From assembly GCA_029258815.1 (NCBI GenBank), contig JAPDJZ010000052.1, positions 1-6,273 of the forward strand: DNA of 6,273 nucleotides, given 5' to 3'. Positions 1 through 5,375 of this stretch are shown piece by piece; within the stretch, counting starts at the first letter, position 1; each line of letters opens with the position of its first letter. This DNA is from an archaeon (GTDB lineage Archaea > Thermoproteota > Nitrososphaeria_A > Caldarchaeales > Wolframiiraptoraceae). The position numbers and the translations under genes are program-made. Below the pieces are notes generated by a model, which saw nothing but the letters and a program-made list of their open reading frames with translations, searched no databases and had not been told where the DNA came from.

Positions 1-1
1 A

Positions 2-46
2 AGGCTTAAGGAGGGAGAGCCCGTTTAGCCGGCGGATCTCGCGGCC
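2..46 (+). other. Upstream in-frame continuation of the permease, with a TAG codon
   Basis: In the frame of the permease the first bases read RLKEGEPV, then TAG (26-28), then PADLAAV and straight on into the permease. Codons on both sides (AGG, AAG, GAG, GCG, CTC) match the usage of the other genes. As I recall the family, many archaeal permeases have a stretch of the form 'G-x-P/L, small residue, x-D, AAV-LG' here, which fits reading across the stop. Either the gene carries a nonsense mutation, or a base is wrong or missing here (one extra C near 29-30 would turn TTTAGCCG into TTTAGC plus CCG and bypass the stop), or the TAG is read through. Only eight codons are visible before the TAG, so this is suggestive and not proven. 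Confidence 0.45.
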
Positions 47-853
47 GTGGCGCTCGGATATAAGGTCTCCTATCCACCGGAGGATCCTAGCAAGCGGATA
101 AGGCTCTACTCGTCGATTTCGATAACCTATCGCGAGGGCTCGGTGATGAAGGTTAAGAGCTTCATGGTGGGCGGGATCTACGACGAGTTCGGCTCGACGC
201 CATACCTAGACGTGGACAACAGCGTTATCGCGAGCGTTGAGGCCGCTAGAAGCTTCTTCGAGGAGAAGCATTATCCCGCTATCGTTCTCGTCGCCGATTC
301 CCCCGACACCGTGGAGCCGGTGATCGACGTGCTTCAGGAAATCTATGGCGATAAGGTTGAGGTAATCAGCCCGCTGACCATAGTCAGGAATGTGAGGGCC
401 ATAATCTCGAACTTCTCGGTCTTCATGCTCGTGGTCGCGAGCACCTCCCTAGTCGTGGCCGGGGTGGGGATAATGAACACCATGATAATGTCCGTCATGG
501 AGCGGACGAGGGAGATAGGGATCCTGAGGGCGATAGGATTCAGCCAAAAGGACGTGGCCGCTATCTTCTTGGCGGAGGCGGCCCTGATAGGGGTGATCGG
601 CGGGCTGCTCGGAATAGCGCTCGGCGTAACGGCCTCGATCGCGCTGGGAGACGTATTCGGGAAAATGTTCCAAGTAAGGGAGGCGACAACCCCCATAGGT
701 CAAGCCCTCCAGATAACCTACACGCCCGTAATCTCCCCCGAGCTCCTCGCGGAAAGCTTCCTCTTCGCCATCGCGGTCGGGGTGCTCTCGGGGCTATACC
801 CCGCCGTGAAGGCGGCTAGAATGGATCCGGTTCAAGCCCTGAGAGCCGAGTAG
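47..853 (+). CDS. ABC transporter permease, FtsX/MacB type, C-terminal part
   Basis: This is the permease subunit of an ABC transporter of the MacB/FtsX (type VII) kind, acting in the cytoplasmic membrane with an ATPase that is not in the window. Residues 1-115 look like the end of the extracytoplasmic MacB-type domain. Three hydrophobic segments follow at about 125-147, 172-200 and 234-256. The cytoplasmic loop ERTREIGILRAIG (152-164) and the C-terminal YPAVKAARMDPVQALR (251-266) are family hallmarks. Full-length members have about 380-420 residues and a fourth, N-terminal membrane helix, so 268 residues cannot be a complete protein. The GTG at 47 is only the first start codon after an in-frame TAG at 26-28, and it has no ribosome binding site at a useful distance, so I doubt it is the true start. 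The gene may be broken, or its N-terminal part may lie to the left. The substrate is unknown. The family is sure; whether the gene is intact is open. Confidence 0.85.
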   Translation: MALGYKVSYPPEDPSKRIRLYSSISITYREGSVMKVKSFMVGGIYDEFGSTPYLDVDNSVIASVEAARSFFEEKHYPAIVLVADSPDTVEPVIDVLQEIYGDKVEVISPLTIVRNVRAIISNFSVFMLVVASTSLVVAGVGIMNTMIMSVMERTREIGILRAIGFSQKDVAAIFLAEAALIGVIGGLLGIALGVTASIALGDVFGKMFQVREATTPIGQALQITYTPVISPELLAESFLFAIAVGVLSGLYPAVKAARMDPVQALRAE

Positions 854-868
854 GAATCGTCGGAGGAA

Positions 869-902
869 GCTTAAAGATTAGAAATCAATCGGAAGGGAGG
901 GG
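869..902 (+). promoter_or_regulatory. Putative TATA box and ribosome binding site of the 86-residue gene
   Basis: The AT-rich element GCTTAAAGATT (869-879) lies about 32 bp before the ATG at 907 in otherwise GC-rich DNA, which is the spacing expected of an archaeal TATA box serving a very short leader. GGAAGGGAGGGG (891-902) is purine-rich and resembles a Shine-Dalgarno site 4 bases before the ATG. The two readings compete, since a start about 26 bp after the box would leave little leader. No terminator is evident after the permease stop at 853. Confidence 0.45.
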
Positions 903-906
903 TTCT

Positions 907-1167
907 ATGAGGATCGGGTCGTGGGACGAGGCTAGGGAGGCCGGCCTAAGGGAGGCCGAGAAGAGGCTTAACGCGAGGATCGAGAGATACTGGGTGGACT
1001 CGATAAGCTTGGAGCCGAAGCCCATGGGAGGGCTCTGGAGCGTCAGGCTGGAACTGCAGCTGCGGAAGGGATTGGGGAAGAGGCTCGTGAGGGTCTCGAT
1101 GAGGCTCGACCCGAAGACCGGGGAGGTTAAGGAGTTTAAGGCGGCCGGCTCAGAGAGGGCCTTTTAA
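907..1167 (+). CDS. Small basic conserved-looking protein, function unknown
   Basis: I do not recognise this 86-residue protein. Residues 1-28 are charged and look like an amphipathic helix (AREAGLREAEKRLNARIERY). The rest looks like alternating beta strands: GLWSVRLELQL at 42-52, LVRVSMRLD at 60-68, then a turn DPKTGEV (68-74) and a final short strand. A Trp followed by two strands and a 'D-x-x-TGEV' turn recalls the small PepSY- or GvpO-like alpha/beta folds, but this is shape only and no function should be inferred. There is no signal peptide, membrane helix or cysteine. The start is supported by a purine-rich site and TATA-like element just upstream, and the ORF is dense in AGG, GAG and AAG codons like its neighbours. 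It sits 53 bp after the permease and 65 bp before a methyltransferase on the same strand, so it could be co-transcribed with either. Confidence 0.7.
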   Translation: MRIGSWDEAREAGLREAEKRLNARIERYWVDSISLEPKPMGGLWSVRLELQLRKGLGKRLVRVSMRLDPKTGEVKEFKAAGSERAF

Positions 1168-1232
1168 CTTCACCTCATCCGAACTCGGCAAACTCCTCAT
1201 CGCCGGCGAAAGAACTATTGTAGCTCCGAGAT

Positions 1233-1844
1233 ATGGATCTTTCGAGGGAGGAGGTGGCCGACAGGCTTCTAGCAAGGCGGGGGATAGGCTACGACGTCCC
1301 GGCCGAGGGCTACGACGAGCTCTACGGCGAGGAGCAGCTCGAGAAATACTCCGCCATAGTCTCGGAGCTCGAGAAGGAGGTCGCGGGGATAAGCGTCGTA
1401 GCTGATGTCGGCTGCGGAACCGGTCTCCTCGGAGAATATCTAAGAACCTTGGGCTTCGGCGGAATCTACGTGGGCATAGACCTAGCCTCGGAGAGGCTCG
1501 AATCAGCTAAGCGTAGAGCGGATAGCTCTTGGATGCTGATCCAAGCGGATGCGGAGCACCTCCCGCTAAGGAGCAGGTCTATAGACCTAGTAGCCTGCGT
1601 AACGGTAATCCACCTCCTAGACGTGGAGAGGGCTGTGAGGGAGATCGTCAGGGTGAGCAGAGGCTATCTCGCCGTAACCCTCCTCTGGAAGAGGCTCGAC
1701 CTCAGGGATAGGCTGCTCCAAAGCATAAGGAGATCCGCGGGAGAAGCATCCATGAGGGAGATCCTCAGAAGCGATCTAAGAGACTTGATAATCGTCCTAT
1801 CCTGCGACGGGGGCGTAACCTCGAATCCAAGCTCAACCAAGTAG
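1233..1844 (+). CDS. Class I SAM-dependent methyltransferase
   Basis: A 203-residue cytosolic methyltransferase with a Rossmann fold. Motif I is VADVGCGTG (56-64), the glycine-rich loop that binds S-adenosylmethionine. The acidic end of strand 2 is in GIDLA (81-85), where Asp83 should hold the ribose. QADAEHLPL (104-112) matches motif III, and SIDLVACVTVIHLL (116-129) is the motif IV strand of UbiE/COG2226-type enzymes. The N-terminal AEGYDELYGEEQLEKY (24-39) is typical of archaeal members that begin with a YDxLYGxEQ helix. The substrate cannot be told: the C-terminal part that would select it is short and not distinctive. The 65-bp gap before it (1168-1232) has no clear Shine-Dalgarno site. 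CTTTTAACTT at the previous stop is a weak TATA candidate. ATG 1233 is used because no other start occurs nearby. The gene converges on aspS with 11 bp between the two stop codons. Confidence 0.85.
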   Translation: MDLSREEVADRLLARRGIGYDVPAEGYDELYGEEQLEKYSAIVSELEKEVAGISVVADVGCGTGLLGEYLRTLGFGGIYVGIDLASERLESAKRRADSSWMLIQADAEHLPLRSRSIDLVACVTVIHLLDVERAVREIVRVSRGYLAVTLLWKRLDLRDRLLQSIRRSAGEASMREILRSDLRDLIIVLSCDGGVTSNPSSTK

Positions 1845-1855
1845 CGTACTCGAGT

Positions 1856-3160
1856 CTAGGGTAGCAGCCTCTCGGGGGTTCTCGGGAACGGCGTCGCCTC
1901 CCTAATGTTCTCGAGGTTCAGGATCACCATAGTAAGCCTCTCGATCCCTATCGCGAATCCGCCGTGGGGAGGAGCGCCGTACCTGAAGTGGTCGACGAAC
2001 CACCTGAAGTCCTCTAGATTAAGCCCCTTCTCCTCGATCTGCTCGACTATCCTCTCGTAGCGGTGCTCGCGCTGGCCCCCGGAGCTCAGCTCAAGCCCCC
2101 TCCCGATCAAGTCCACGCTCCTAGCCCAATCCGTCCCATCCACCTTCATCACGTAGAAGGGCTTAACCCTATACGGGAAGTAGTCCACGAAGAAGAAGTC
2201 GTGGTCATAGTTCTCCTTAACGTAGCTGGCTAGAAGCTTCTCGGCCTCCCGATCCAAGTCCTCCCCATAAGCCACCTTCTTCCCAAGATCCTCGAGCACC
2301 TCGTATATCTTCGGAAACTTCAGGACCGGAAACGGCTTCTTGGGAATATCGGGCTCGACTCCGAGAAGCTTGAGCTCCCTCCCGCACTCCTCGACGACGC
2401 GCTTGACCCCCGCGGCCACGAGCTCCTCCTCAACCCTCATGACATCGACCTCGTCCTCGATGAACGATAGCTCGACAGCGCACGACCTATACTCGCAGAG
2501 GTGCCGCGGAGTGTGGCTGGGCTCAGCCCTCCAGCTGGGGCCGAGATCGTAGATCTTGTCTAGGCCGGCGACCATTAGTAGCTGCCTATGGAGCTGGGGA
2601 TCCTGCCTTAGGTAGGCCCGCCTCCCGAAGTAGTCGACCTCGAATAGCTCCGCCCCTCCCTCCGAACCCGCCCCGATAAGGCAGGGGGTGAAAACTTGGA
2701 TGAAGCCGTGGGAGTCCAGATACTCCTGCATGCCCTTAACCAGAGCCGCCTGAATCCTCATTATGGCTAGATTTCTCGGATGCCTTAGGTCTATCGGCCT
2801 CCAGTCGAGCCTAGTCGAGAGGTTCGACTCGATGTAGCCTCCGACATCCAGGGGTAGCGGGGACTCCGCCCTGCTCAAAATCCTCAGCTCCTTGGGCTTC
2901 AGCTCGACCCCGACCTTGGCGACGGGCTTCTCCAAAACCACGCCATCGACGGCCACGAAGTCGTGCAGCCCCAGCCCCGAGGCCTTCTCATATAGCTCGC
3001 CCTGATCCCTGCTGATCGTAACCTGAGCGAGCCCGCTCCTATCCCTAACCCAGATGAACCTAAACCTCCCGACATCCTTAACCCTATCAACCCAGCCTGC
3101 TATCCTGGCCTCCCGAACGAGCCCGGGCTTAATATCGCCGATGTAGTGGCTCCTAAGCAT
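1856..3160 (-). CDS. aspS: Aspartyl-tRNA synthetase, archaeal type
   Basis: Charges tRNA-Asp with aspartate using ATP; class IIb synthetase of about 434 residues, close to the 438 of Pyrococcus/Thermococcus AspRS. An N-terminal OB fold binds the anticodon (about 17-100, including AGWVDRVKDVG and IWVRDRSGLAQVTI). The catalytic domain has EGGAELF (167-173), the aspartate-side loop LRQDPQLHRQ (184-193, where QSPQ is commoner than QDPQ), motif 2 RAEPSHTPRHLCE (211-223), SSGGQREHR (359-367), and motif 3 GGFAIGIERL (400-409) before the ending PFPRTPERLLP. I chose the ATG at 3160 because archaeal homologues begin with M-x-R-T/S-HY; an ATG at 3187 in frame would add nine residues. The purine run GGAAGGGG directly abuts ATG 3160. 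The gene follows the NusA-like gene by 50 bp on the same strand and is probably co-transcribed. The residue matching Trp26 of the Thermococcus enzyme is Asp25, while the Lys85 match is kept (Lys82), so specificity towards tRNA-Asn is unclear. Confidence 0.95.
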   Translation of the reverse strand: MLRSHYIGDIKPGLVREARIAGWVDRVKDVGRFRFIWVRDRSGLAQVTISRDQGELYEKASGLGLHDFVAVDGVVLEKPVAKVGVELKPKELRILSRAESPLPLDVGGYIESNLSTRLDWRPIDLRHPRNLAIMRIQAALVKGMQEYLDSHGFIQVFTPCLIGAGSEGGAELFEVDYFGRRAYLRQDPQLHRQLLMVAGLDKIYDLGPSWRAEPSHTPRHLCEYRSCAVELSFIEDEVDVMRVEEELVAAGVKRVVEECGRELKLLGVEPDIPKKPFPVLKFPKIYEVLEDLGKKVAYGEDLDREAEKLLASYVKENYDHDFFFVDYFPYRVKPFYVMKVDGTDWARSVDLIGRGLELSSGGQREHRYERIVEQIEEKGLNLEDFRWFVDHFRYGAPPHGGFAIGIERLTMVILNLENIREATPFPRTPERLLP

Positions 3161-3210
3161 CCCCTTCCGAATCCTGAGCGAGCGCATTTCAATAAGAATT
3201 TTCCGGGAAG

Positions 3211-3774
3211 CTACTTAGCTACGGCCTTCTTAGCCCTTCTCCTCCTGGGGGTCCCGCCTCTCCACCCCCTTCGCTCGAAGTCCACGCTAAGCTTCATCTT
3301 CTTAACCTCCTCCACGAGCTTTACCAAAGCGTCGCCGCCGACCCTGAGGCTCCTCTCCCGATCGAAGATCACCCTAGTCTCCTCGCTTCCATCCGGAAGC
3401 CATATCTTATTCACGGCGGCGATCCTAGCCGGGGCCGCGACCTTCTCGATAAACCTTATCGGATCCGGGTCGTCCTCGACGATCCTAACGTGCTTCCCGA
3501 CCTCGCTCGATAGCATCTTCCTGAGGCGGCTGAGCTCCCTGAACTCGAAGCCGCTGAGGCTCCCGCTCTTTAAGACGACGAAGACGGCCTCTCCGCAGTC
3601 GACCGACTTTACGTAGCCCGCCCTCTGAAGCTTGCTGAAGCTCTTCTCAAGCTCGAGAAGCTTCTTCATCACCTTCACGTCGAGCTCGCTGTAGAGACCC
3701 CTCCGTAGCTTCTCCGCGCACCGGGGGCAGAAGATCCCGGTCCTAAGGTCGAACGAGCATAATGGAAGCTCCAC
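3211..3774 (-). CDS. Archaeal NusA-like KH-domain protein with N-terminal zinc-binding Cys motif
   Basis: A 187-residue protein of the archaeal family usually annotated as 'NusA-like' or 'transcription elongation factor', predicted to bind RNA; its exact role is not established. The start ELPLCSFDLRTGIFCPRC carries Cys6, Cys16 and Cys19, a probable metal-binding knuckle typical of the family. A helical region LDVKVMKKLLELEKSF (31-46) follows. The KH-like domain spans about 75-170 and includes EVGKHVRIVEDDPDPIRFIEKV (91-112, broken here only for reference by family motif 'GKxVRIVE') and NKIWLPDGSEETRVIF (122-137). A strongly basic tail (about 168-187, with RRRR at 177-180) should contact nucleic acid. 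The start is a GTG at 3774, supported by the conserved N-terminus and by GAGGTG five bases upstream. It has its own promoter and leads into aspS after about 50 bp. The family call is firm, the biochemical role is not. Confidence 0.85.
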   Translation of the reverse strand: MELPLCSFDLRTGIFCPRCAEKLRRGLYSELDVKVMKKLLELEKSFSKLQRAGYVKSVDCGEAVFVVLKSGSLSGFEFRELSRLRKMLSSEVGKHVRIVEDDPDPIRFIEKVAAPARIAAVNKIWLPDGSEETRVIFDRERSLRVGGDALVKLVEEVKKMKLSVDFERRGWRGGTPRRRRAKKAVAK

Positions 3775-3777
3775 CTA

Positions 3778-3820
3778 CCCACCTCTCGCCAATCCTAACG
3801 CCTATGGAGGATTTAATCCT
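3778..3820 (-). promoter_or_regulatory. Promoter and Shine-Dalgarno site of the nusA-like/aspS operon
   Basis: Read on the minus strand, AGGATTAAATCCT (3820-3808) holds a TATA-like TTAAAT centred near 3814. Transcription about 26 bp downstream would start near 3788 and leave a leader of about 13 bases. That leader contains GAGGTG (3785-3780), a good match to the archaeal Shine-Dalgarno core, five bases before the GTG at 3774. The TATA element lies at the centre of a perfect inverted repeat (AGGATT, one base, AATCCT), and a further AATCCTAA copy sits at 3791-3798. This could be an operator, but no regulator is identified. Confidence 0.55.
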
Positions 3821-3856
3821 AATCGTGGGAAGAAAATGTGGGGTATGCGGGGAGGC

Positions 3857-4135
3857 TTAGCGCTTTAGCAGGATCTCGATCGTGCTCACGCTAACCGGCT
3901 GGTTATTCGGCCCCGTAAGCTCTTGGGTCCCGAGCTTTATGTCGGCGATCTTCAAGTCCTTGTAGAACCTCCGCTGGAGGATCTGAACCACGTCGACCGC
4001 CCTGCTTATGGCCCTGCCCCTGGCCTTGATCAATATCTGCTTAGCTCCTCCTTGGAGGGTCGTTAGGCAGGCGAAGACATAGTTCATAAGCGGCTTCTTA
4101 CCGATTAAAACTGTTGGAATCTCGCTCTCCGACAT
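3857..4135 (-). CDS. alba: Alba, archaeal chromatin and RNA-binding protein
   Basis: Alba (Sac10b family) is an abundant dimeric protein that coats DNA and also binds RNA in many archaea. The 92-residue product matches the family along its whole length: VLIGKKPLMNYV (9-20) contains the two DNA-contacting lysines Lys13 and Lys14, equivalent to Lys16/Lys17 of Sso10b, the first being the acetylation site there. IKARGRAISRAVDVV (36-50) is the most conserved helix region, and VSVSTIEILLKR (81-92) is the final strand. The start at 4135 (MSESEIPTVLIGKK) is preferred over an in-frame ATG at 4150, because families begin a few residues before the first strand and GTGGGGTG (4150-4143) is well placed as a ribosome binding site seven bases upstream. 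It is divergent from L40e and is followed after 82 bp by the nusA-like gene, which has its own promoter. A T-rich stretch on the minus strand (about 3837-3829, TTTTCTT) could end transcription. Confidence 0.95.
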   Translation of the reverse strand: MSESEIPTVLIGKKPLMNYVFACLTTLQGGAKQILIKARGRAISRAVDVVQILQRRFYKDLKIADIKLGTQELTGPNNQPVSVSTIEILLKR

Positions 4136-4259
4136 AGTTTCGCACCCCACGTAGGCTAGATTTACCTACAACGCGCTCCACATAAATGTATTTCCTCCGC
4201 CCGGCGCCCGCGAAGCAGGGTAATGGCTAAATCATCCCGCCGCAGCGGACTAGCTGAGC
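4136..4259. promoter_or_regulatory. Divergent promoter region between alba and L40e
   Basis: This 124-bp gap must hold both promoters. For alba (minus strand) there are two TATA candidates: TTTATG within ACATTTATGT near 4189-4180, which would give a leader of about 25 bases containing GTGGGGTG (4150-4143), and GTAAATC near 4165-4159, which would give a leaderless message. I prefer the first. For L40e (plus strand) CTAAATC (4227-4233) lies about 30 bp before the ATG at 4260, as in leaderless archaeal genes, and no Shine-Dalgarno site precedes that ATG. An inverted repeat GTAGG (4151-4155) / CCTAC (4165-4169) with a nine-base spacer lies between the preferred alba TATA box and the start codon. 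Confidence 0.45.
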
Positions 4260-4421
4260 ATGCCGATAAGGGACATGACCCTCCTCCAGATAGCTCAGAA
4301 GCGAAGGCTCTACTACAAGATATGCATGAAGTGCGGTGCTCGAAACGCTCCGACGGCCGAGAAGTGCAGAAAATGCAGAAGCCGGGACCTCAGATGGAAG
4401 CGGAGAGAGCTTAAGCGCTAA
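4260..4421 (+). CDS. rpl40e: Ribosomal protein L40e (eL40), large subunit
   Basis: A 53-residue zinc-ribbon protein of the archaeal large ribosomal subunit. In eukaryotes the homologue is made as a ubiquitin fusion; here it stands alone, as usual in archaea. The N-terminal helix carries LLQIAQKRRLYYKICMKCG (8-26), and the zinc is held by Cys22, Cys25, Cys36 and Cys39 in two C-x2-C knuckles (ICMKC and CRKC). The tail SRDLRWKRRELKR is strongly basic for rRNA contact. The start is fixed because an in-frame TAG lies three codons upstream (4251-4253) and no other start falls between. There is no Shine-Dalgarno site, which suggests a leaderless message. Its length is normal for the family. A longer ORF in another frame (4223-4414) over the same DNA is a shadow of this gene. 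Confidence 0.95.
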   Translation: MPIRDMTLLQIAQKRRLYYKICMKCGARNAPTAEKCRKCRSRDLRWKRRELKR

Positions 4422-4440
4422 ACTCCTCCCCCGGTAGCGA

Positions 4441-4451
4441 ATATTTTATGT
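4441..4451 (+). promoter_or_regulatory. TATA box of the tRNA-Val gene
   Basis: ATATTTTATGT is the most AT-rich stretch in this neighbourhood and lies about 31 bp before the first base of the tRNA, the spacing expected for an archaeal TATA box. Transcription would begin a few bases before the mature 5' end, consistent with trimming by RNase P. Confidence 0.6.
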
Positions 4452-4476
4452 AAAAGCCGGCCTATAGGATGGCTCG

Positions 4477-4567
4477 GGGCCGGTAGTCTAGTGGCTATGA
4501 CGCCGCCCTCACGCCCCCGGAGGGGAGGAGACGGCGGAGGTCGTGGGTTCGAATCCCACCCGGCCCA
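4477..4567 (+). tRNA. tRNA-Val(CAC), with an intron
   Basis: The cloverleaf closes fully. The acceptor stem is GGGCCGG (4477-4483) with CCGGCCC (4560-4566), and the discriminator base A is at 4567. U8-A9 precede a D arm closed by GTC/GAC (4486-4488, 4499-4501). The anticodon stem is CCGCC/GGCGG (4503-4507, 4533-4537), the variable loop AGGTC, and the T arm GTGGG-TTCGAAT-CCCAC (4543-4559). The anticodon CAC (4510-4512) follows U33, so the tRNA reads GUG for valine, and the D arm and stem sequences resemble other archaeal tRNA-Val. The stretch between the anticodon stem strands is 25 bases instead of 7, implying an 18-base intron. The 3' CCA is not encoded. No poly-T terminator is obvious before the convergent gene ending at 4590. 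Confidence 0.93.
4514..4531 (+). other. Predicted 18-nt tRNA intron at position 37/38
   Basis: Removing 18 bases after G37 (4513) restores a seven-base loop CTCACGC. The cut could equally be shifted one base to 4515-4532, giving the same product. A cut at 4513-4530 would instead give CTCACAC, a more usual valine loop. Within the intron CCCC and GGGG can pair, and CTC of the exon (4508-4510) can pair with GAG (4528-4530), leaving ACG plus AG and a two-base AC bulge. This is a relaxed form of the bulge-helix-bulge motif cut by the archaeal splicing endonuclease, not the canonical 3-4-3 form. The intron's existence is well supported by the loop length; the exact ends are inferred. Confidence 0.7.
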
Positions 4568-4589
4568 CTCCGCTAGGCTCAGAACCCGT

Positions 4590-5327
4590 CTACTCGAGAA
4601 GGCTTGGGAAGTATATCCTGAGGCTCCTCGCGGCCTCTGCTAGGATCCTCCACGGCAAGGCCCTAACGACGATCCTCCCCGAGATCGCCTCGAACTCCCT
4701 CCTCAGCCTCTCCGCGGCCTTCTCGAGCCCGACCCCCAGCCTGAGGTAGGCGAGGTGGGTTAGAAGGGTTAGATTCTCGTAGCCGGCGATCAGGGCCTTC
4801 ATCGACTCCAGCGAGAGGATCTGATCGACCTCGGATGCTACGGCGTTAAGAATTAGAAGCCTGTCGAGCCCCTTTAAAGCCTGCTCGAAGAGGAGCCTAA
4901 GCTGAAGGCTGGAGGGCAGATCCGCCGCGACGCTTACCGGGCACCCCTCGCCGAGCCCCACCCCCCTCAGAAACCCCGCGGGATCATCGCCCCCATAGCC
5001 TAGGGCGGCGGCGAACCTCTCGGCCGGGATCCTCTTCCTGAAGGTCCTCCCGCCTCGGCTCGGATACTCTATCAGAATCTTATCCTCCCAGAGCTTTGAG
5101 ATCCTAGCCGTGTGGGGCGGCTTATCCGAGGCTATCGGATCGATCCTAGTCTGAAGCCTTATGCTCGACATCAGGACCTCCTCGTCGGGCTCGAGGACTA
5201 TCCAGCCCTCCCCCGAGTAGCCCGCCTCGACTTCTCCCTCGAAAACCCCCTCGGCCAGCCCCCTAACCCACTCCCCGAGCTTCTCGAGGAGGTCTCCGCC
5301 CCTATCAGACTTCTCCGCTATGATCAA
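4590..5327 (-). CDS. Conserved archaeal protein, possibly DUF2110-related
   Basis: From the TTG at 5327 the product has 245 residues; function unknown. Order and spacing of segments recall archaeal DUF2110 proteins as I remember them: an opening of strand plus helix (IIAEKSDRGGDLLEKLGEWV), a middle acidic step PDEEVLMSSIRLQ (47-59), a small barrel-like part with KILIEYPS and FRKRIPAERFAAALG (96-110), and a C-terminal stretch DRLLILNAVASEVDQIL (155-171) followed by a helix and LTLLTHLAYLRLGVGL (186-201). No cysteine-metal or catalytic motif stands out. DUF2110 genes often neighbour tfe and trm56 in other archaea, and here too it is next to them, though divergent. An ATG at 5543 would extend the frame across tfe in antisense and is unlikely; the next in-frame ATG (5169) would delete the conserved-looking start. 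The TTG fits a TATA-like element about 32 bp upstream. Similarity is by eye only. Confidence 0.75.
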   Translation of the reverse strand: MIIAEKSDRGGDLLEKLGEWVRGLAEGVFEGEVEAGYSGEGWIVLEPDEEVLMSSIRLQTRIDPIASDKPPHTARISKLWEDKILIEYPSRGGRTFRKRIPAERFAAALGYGGDDPAGFLRGVGLGEGCPVSVAADLPSSLQLRLLFEQALKGLDRLLILNAVASEVDQILSLESMKALIAGYENLTLLTHLAYLRLGVGLEKAAERLRREFEAISGRIVVRALPWRILAEAARSLRIYFPSLLE

Positions 5328-5336
5328 GGCTCGGGG

Positions 5337-5349
5337 GAAGTTTTTTAAA
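5337..5349 (+). promoter_or_regulatory. TATA box of tfe, with purine-rich BRE-like flank
   Basis: TTTTTTAAA (5341-5349, ending in the first bases of an upstream ATG) lies about 31 bp before the ATG at 5376, the usual distance for a leaderless archaeal gene. The purine run just upstream, ending GGAAG (5336-5340), is in the place of the TFB recognition element. The ATG at 5349 overlaps the TATA box itself and therefore is not transcribed from this promoter, which supports 5376 as the true start. Confidence 0.6.
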
Positions 5350-5354
5350 TGCTC

Positions 5355-5363
5355 GCTATAAGA
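5355..5363 (-). promoter_or_regulatory. Putative TATA box of the DUF2110-like gene
   Basis: On the minus strand CTCTTATAG reads 5363-5355. It fits the archaeal TATA pattern (pyrimidine, TTA, A/T, A) and lies about 32 bp before the TTG at 5327, so the message would start a few bases before that codon and be nearly leaderless. The alternative ATTTAAAAAA (5350-5341) is too close, since its start site would fall inside the coding region. Confidence 0.4.
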
Positions 5364-5375
5364 GTTAGGGCTGGA

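Noticed and set aside
142..148. GTGATGA boxes like the C box of C/D guide RNAs (also near 6087, and on the minus strand near 2150 and 3670)
   Set aside because: All lie inside coding sequence where they encode Val-Met-Lys, and no paired D, C' and D' boxes at proper spacing were found.
343..703. Minus-strand open frames across the permease
   Set aside because: They are antisense shadows of the membrane segments in GC-rich DNA and carry no motifs.
1184..1230. CTCGG ... CCGAG arms around CGCCGGCG upstream of the methyltransferase, as a structured RNA or riboswitch
   Set aside because: Only five-base arms separated by 37 bases; no recognisable riboswitch core. Likely chance in GC-rich DNA.
1845..1859. 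ACTCGAGT palindrome between the convergent stops as a terminator
   Set aside because: Eight bases with no loop or T-run; too little to call a terminator.
4223..4414. A 63-codon ORF over the L40e gene
   Set aside because: It is in another frame of the clear L40e coding sequence, with no recognisable protein features.
5349..5375. ATG at 5349 as the start of tfe
   Set aside because: It overlaps the likely TATA box, and the extra nine residues are not typical of the family.
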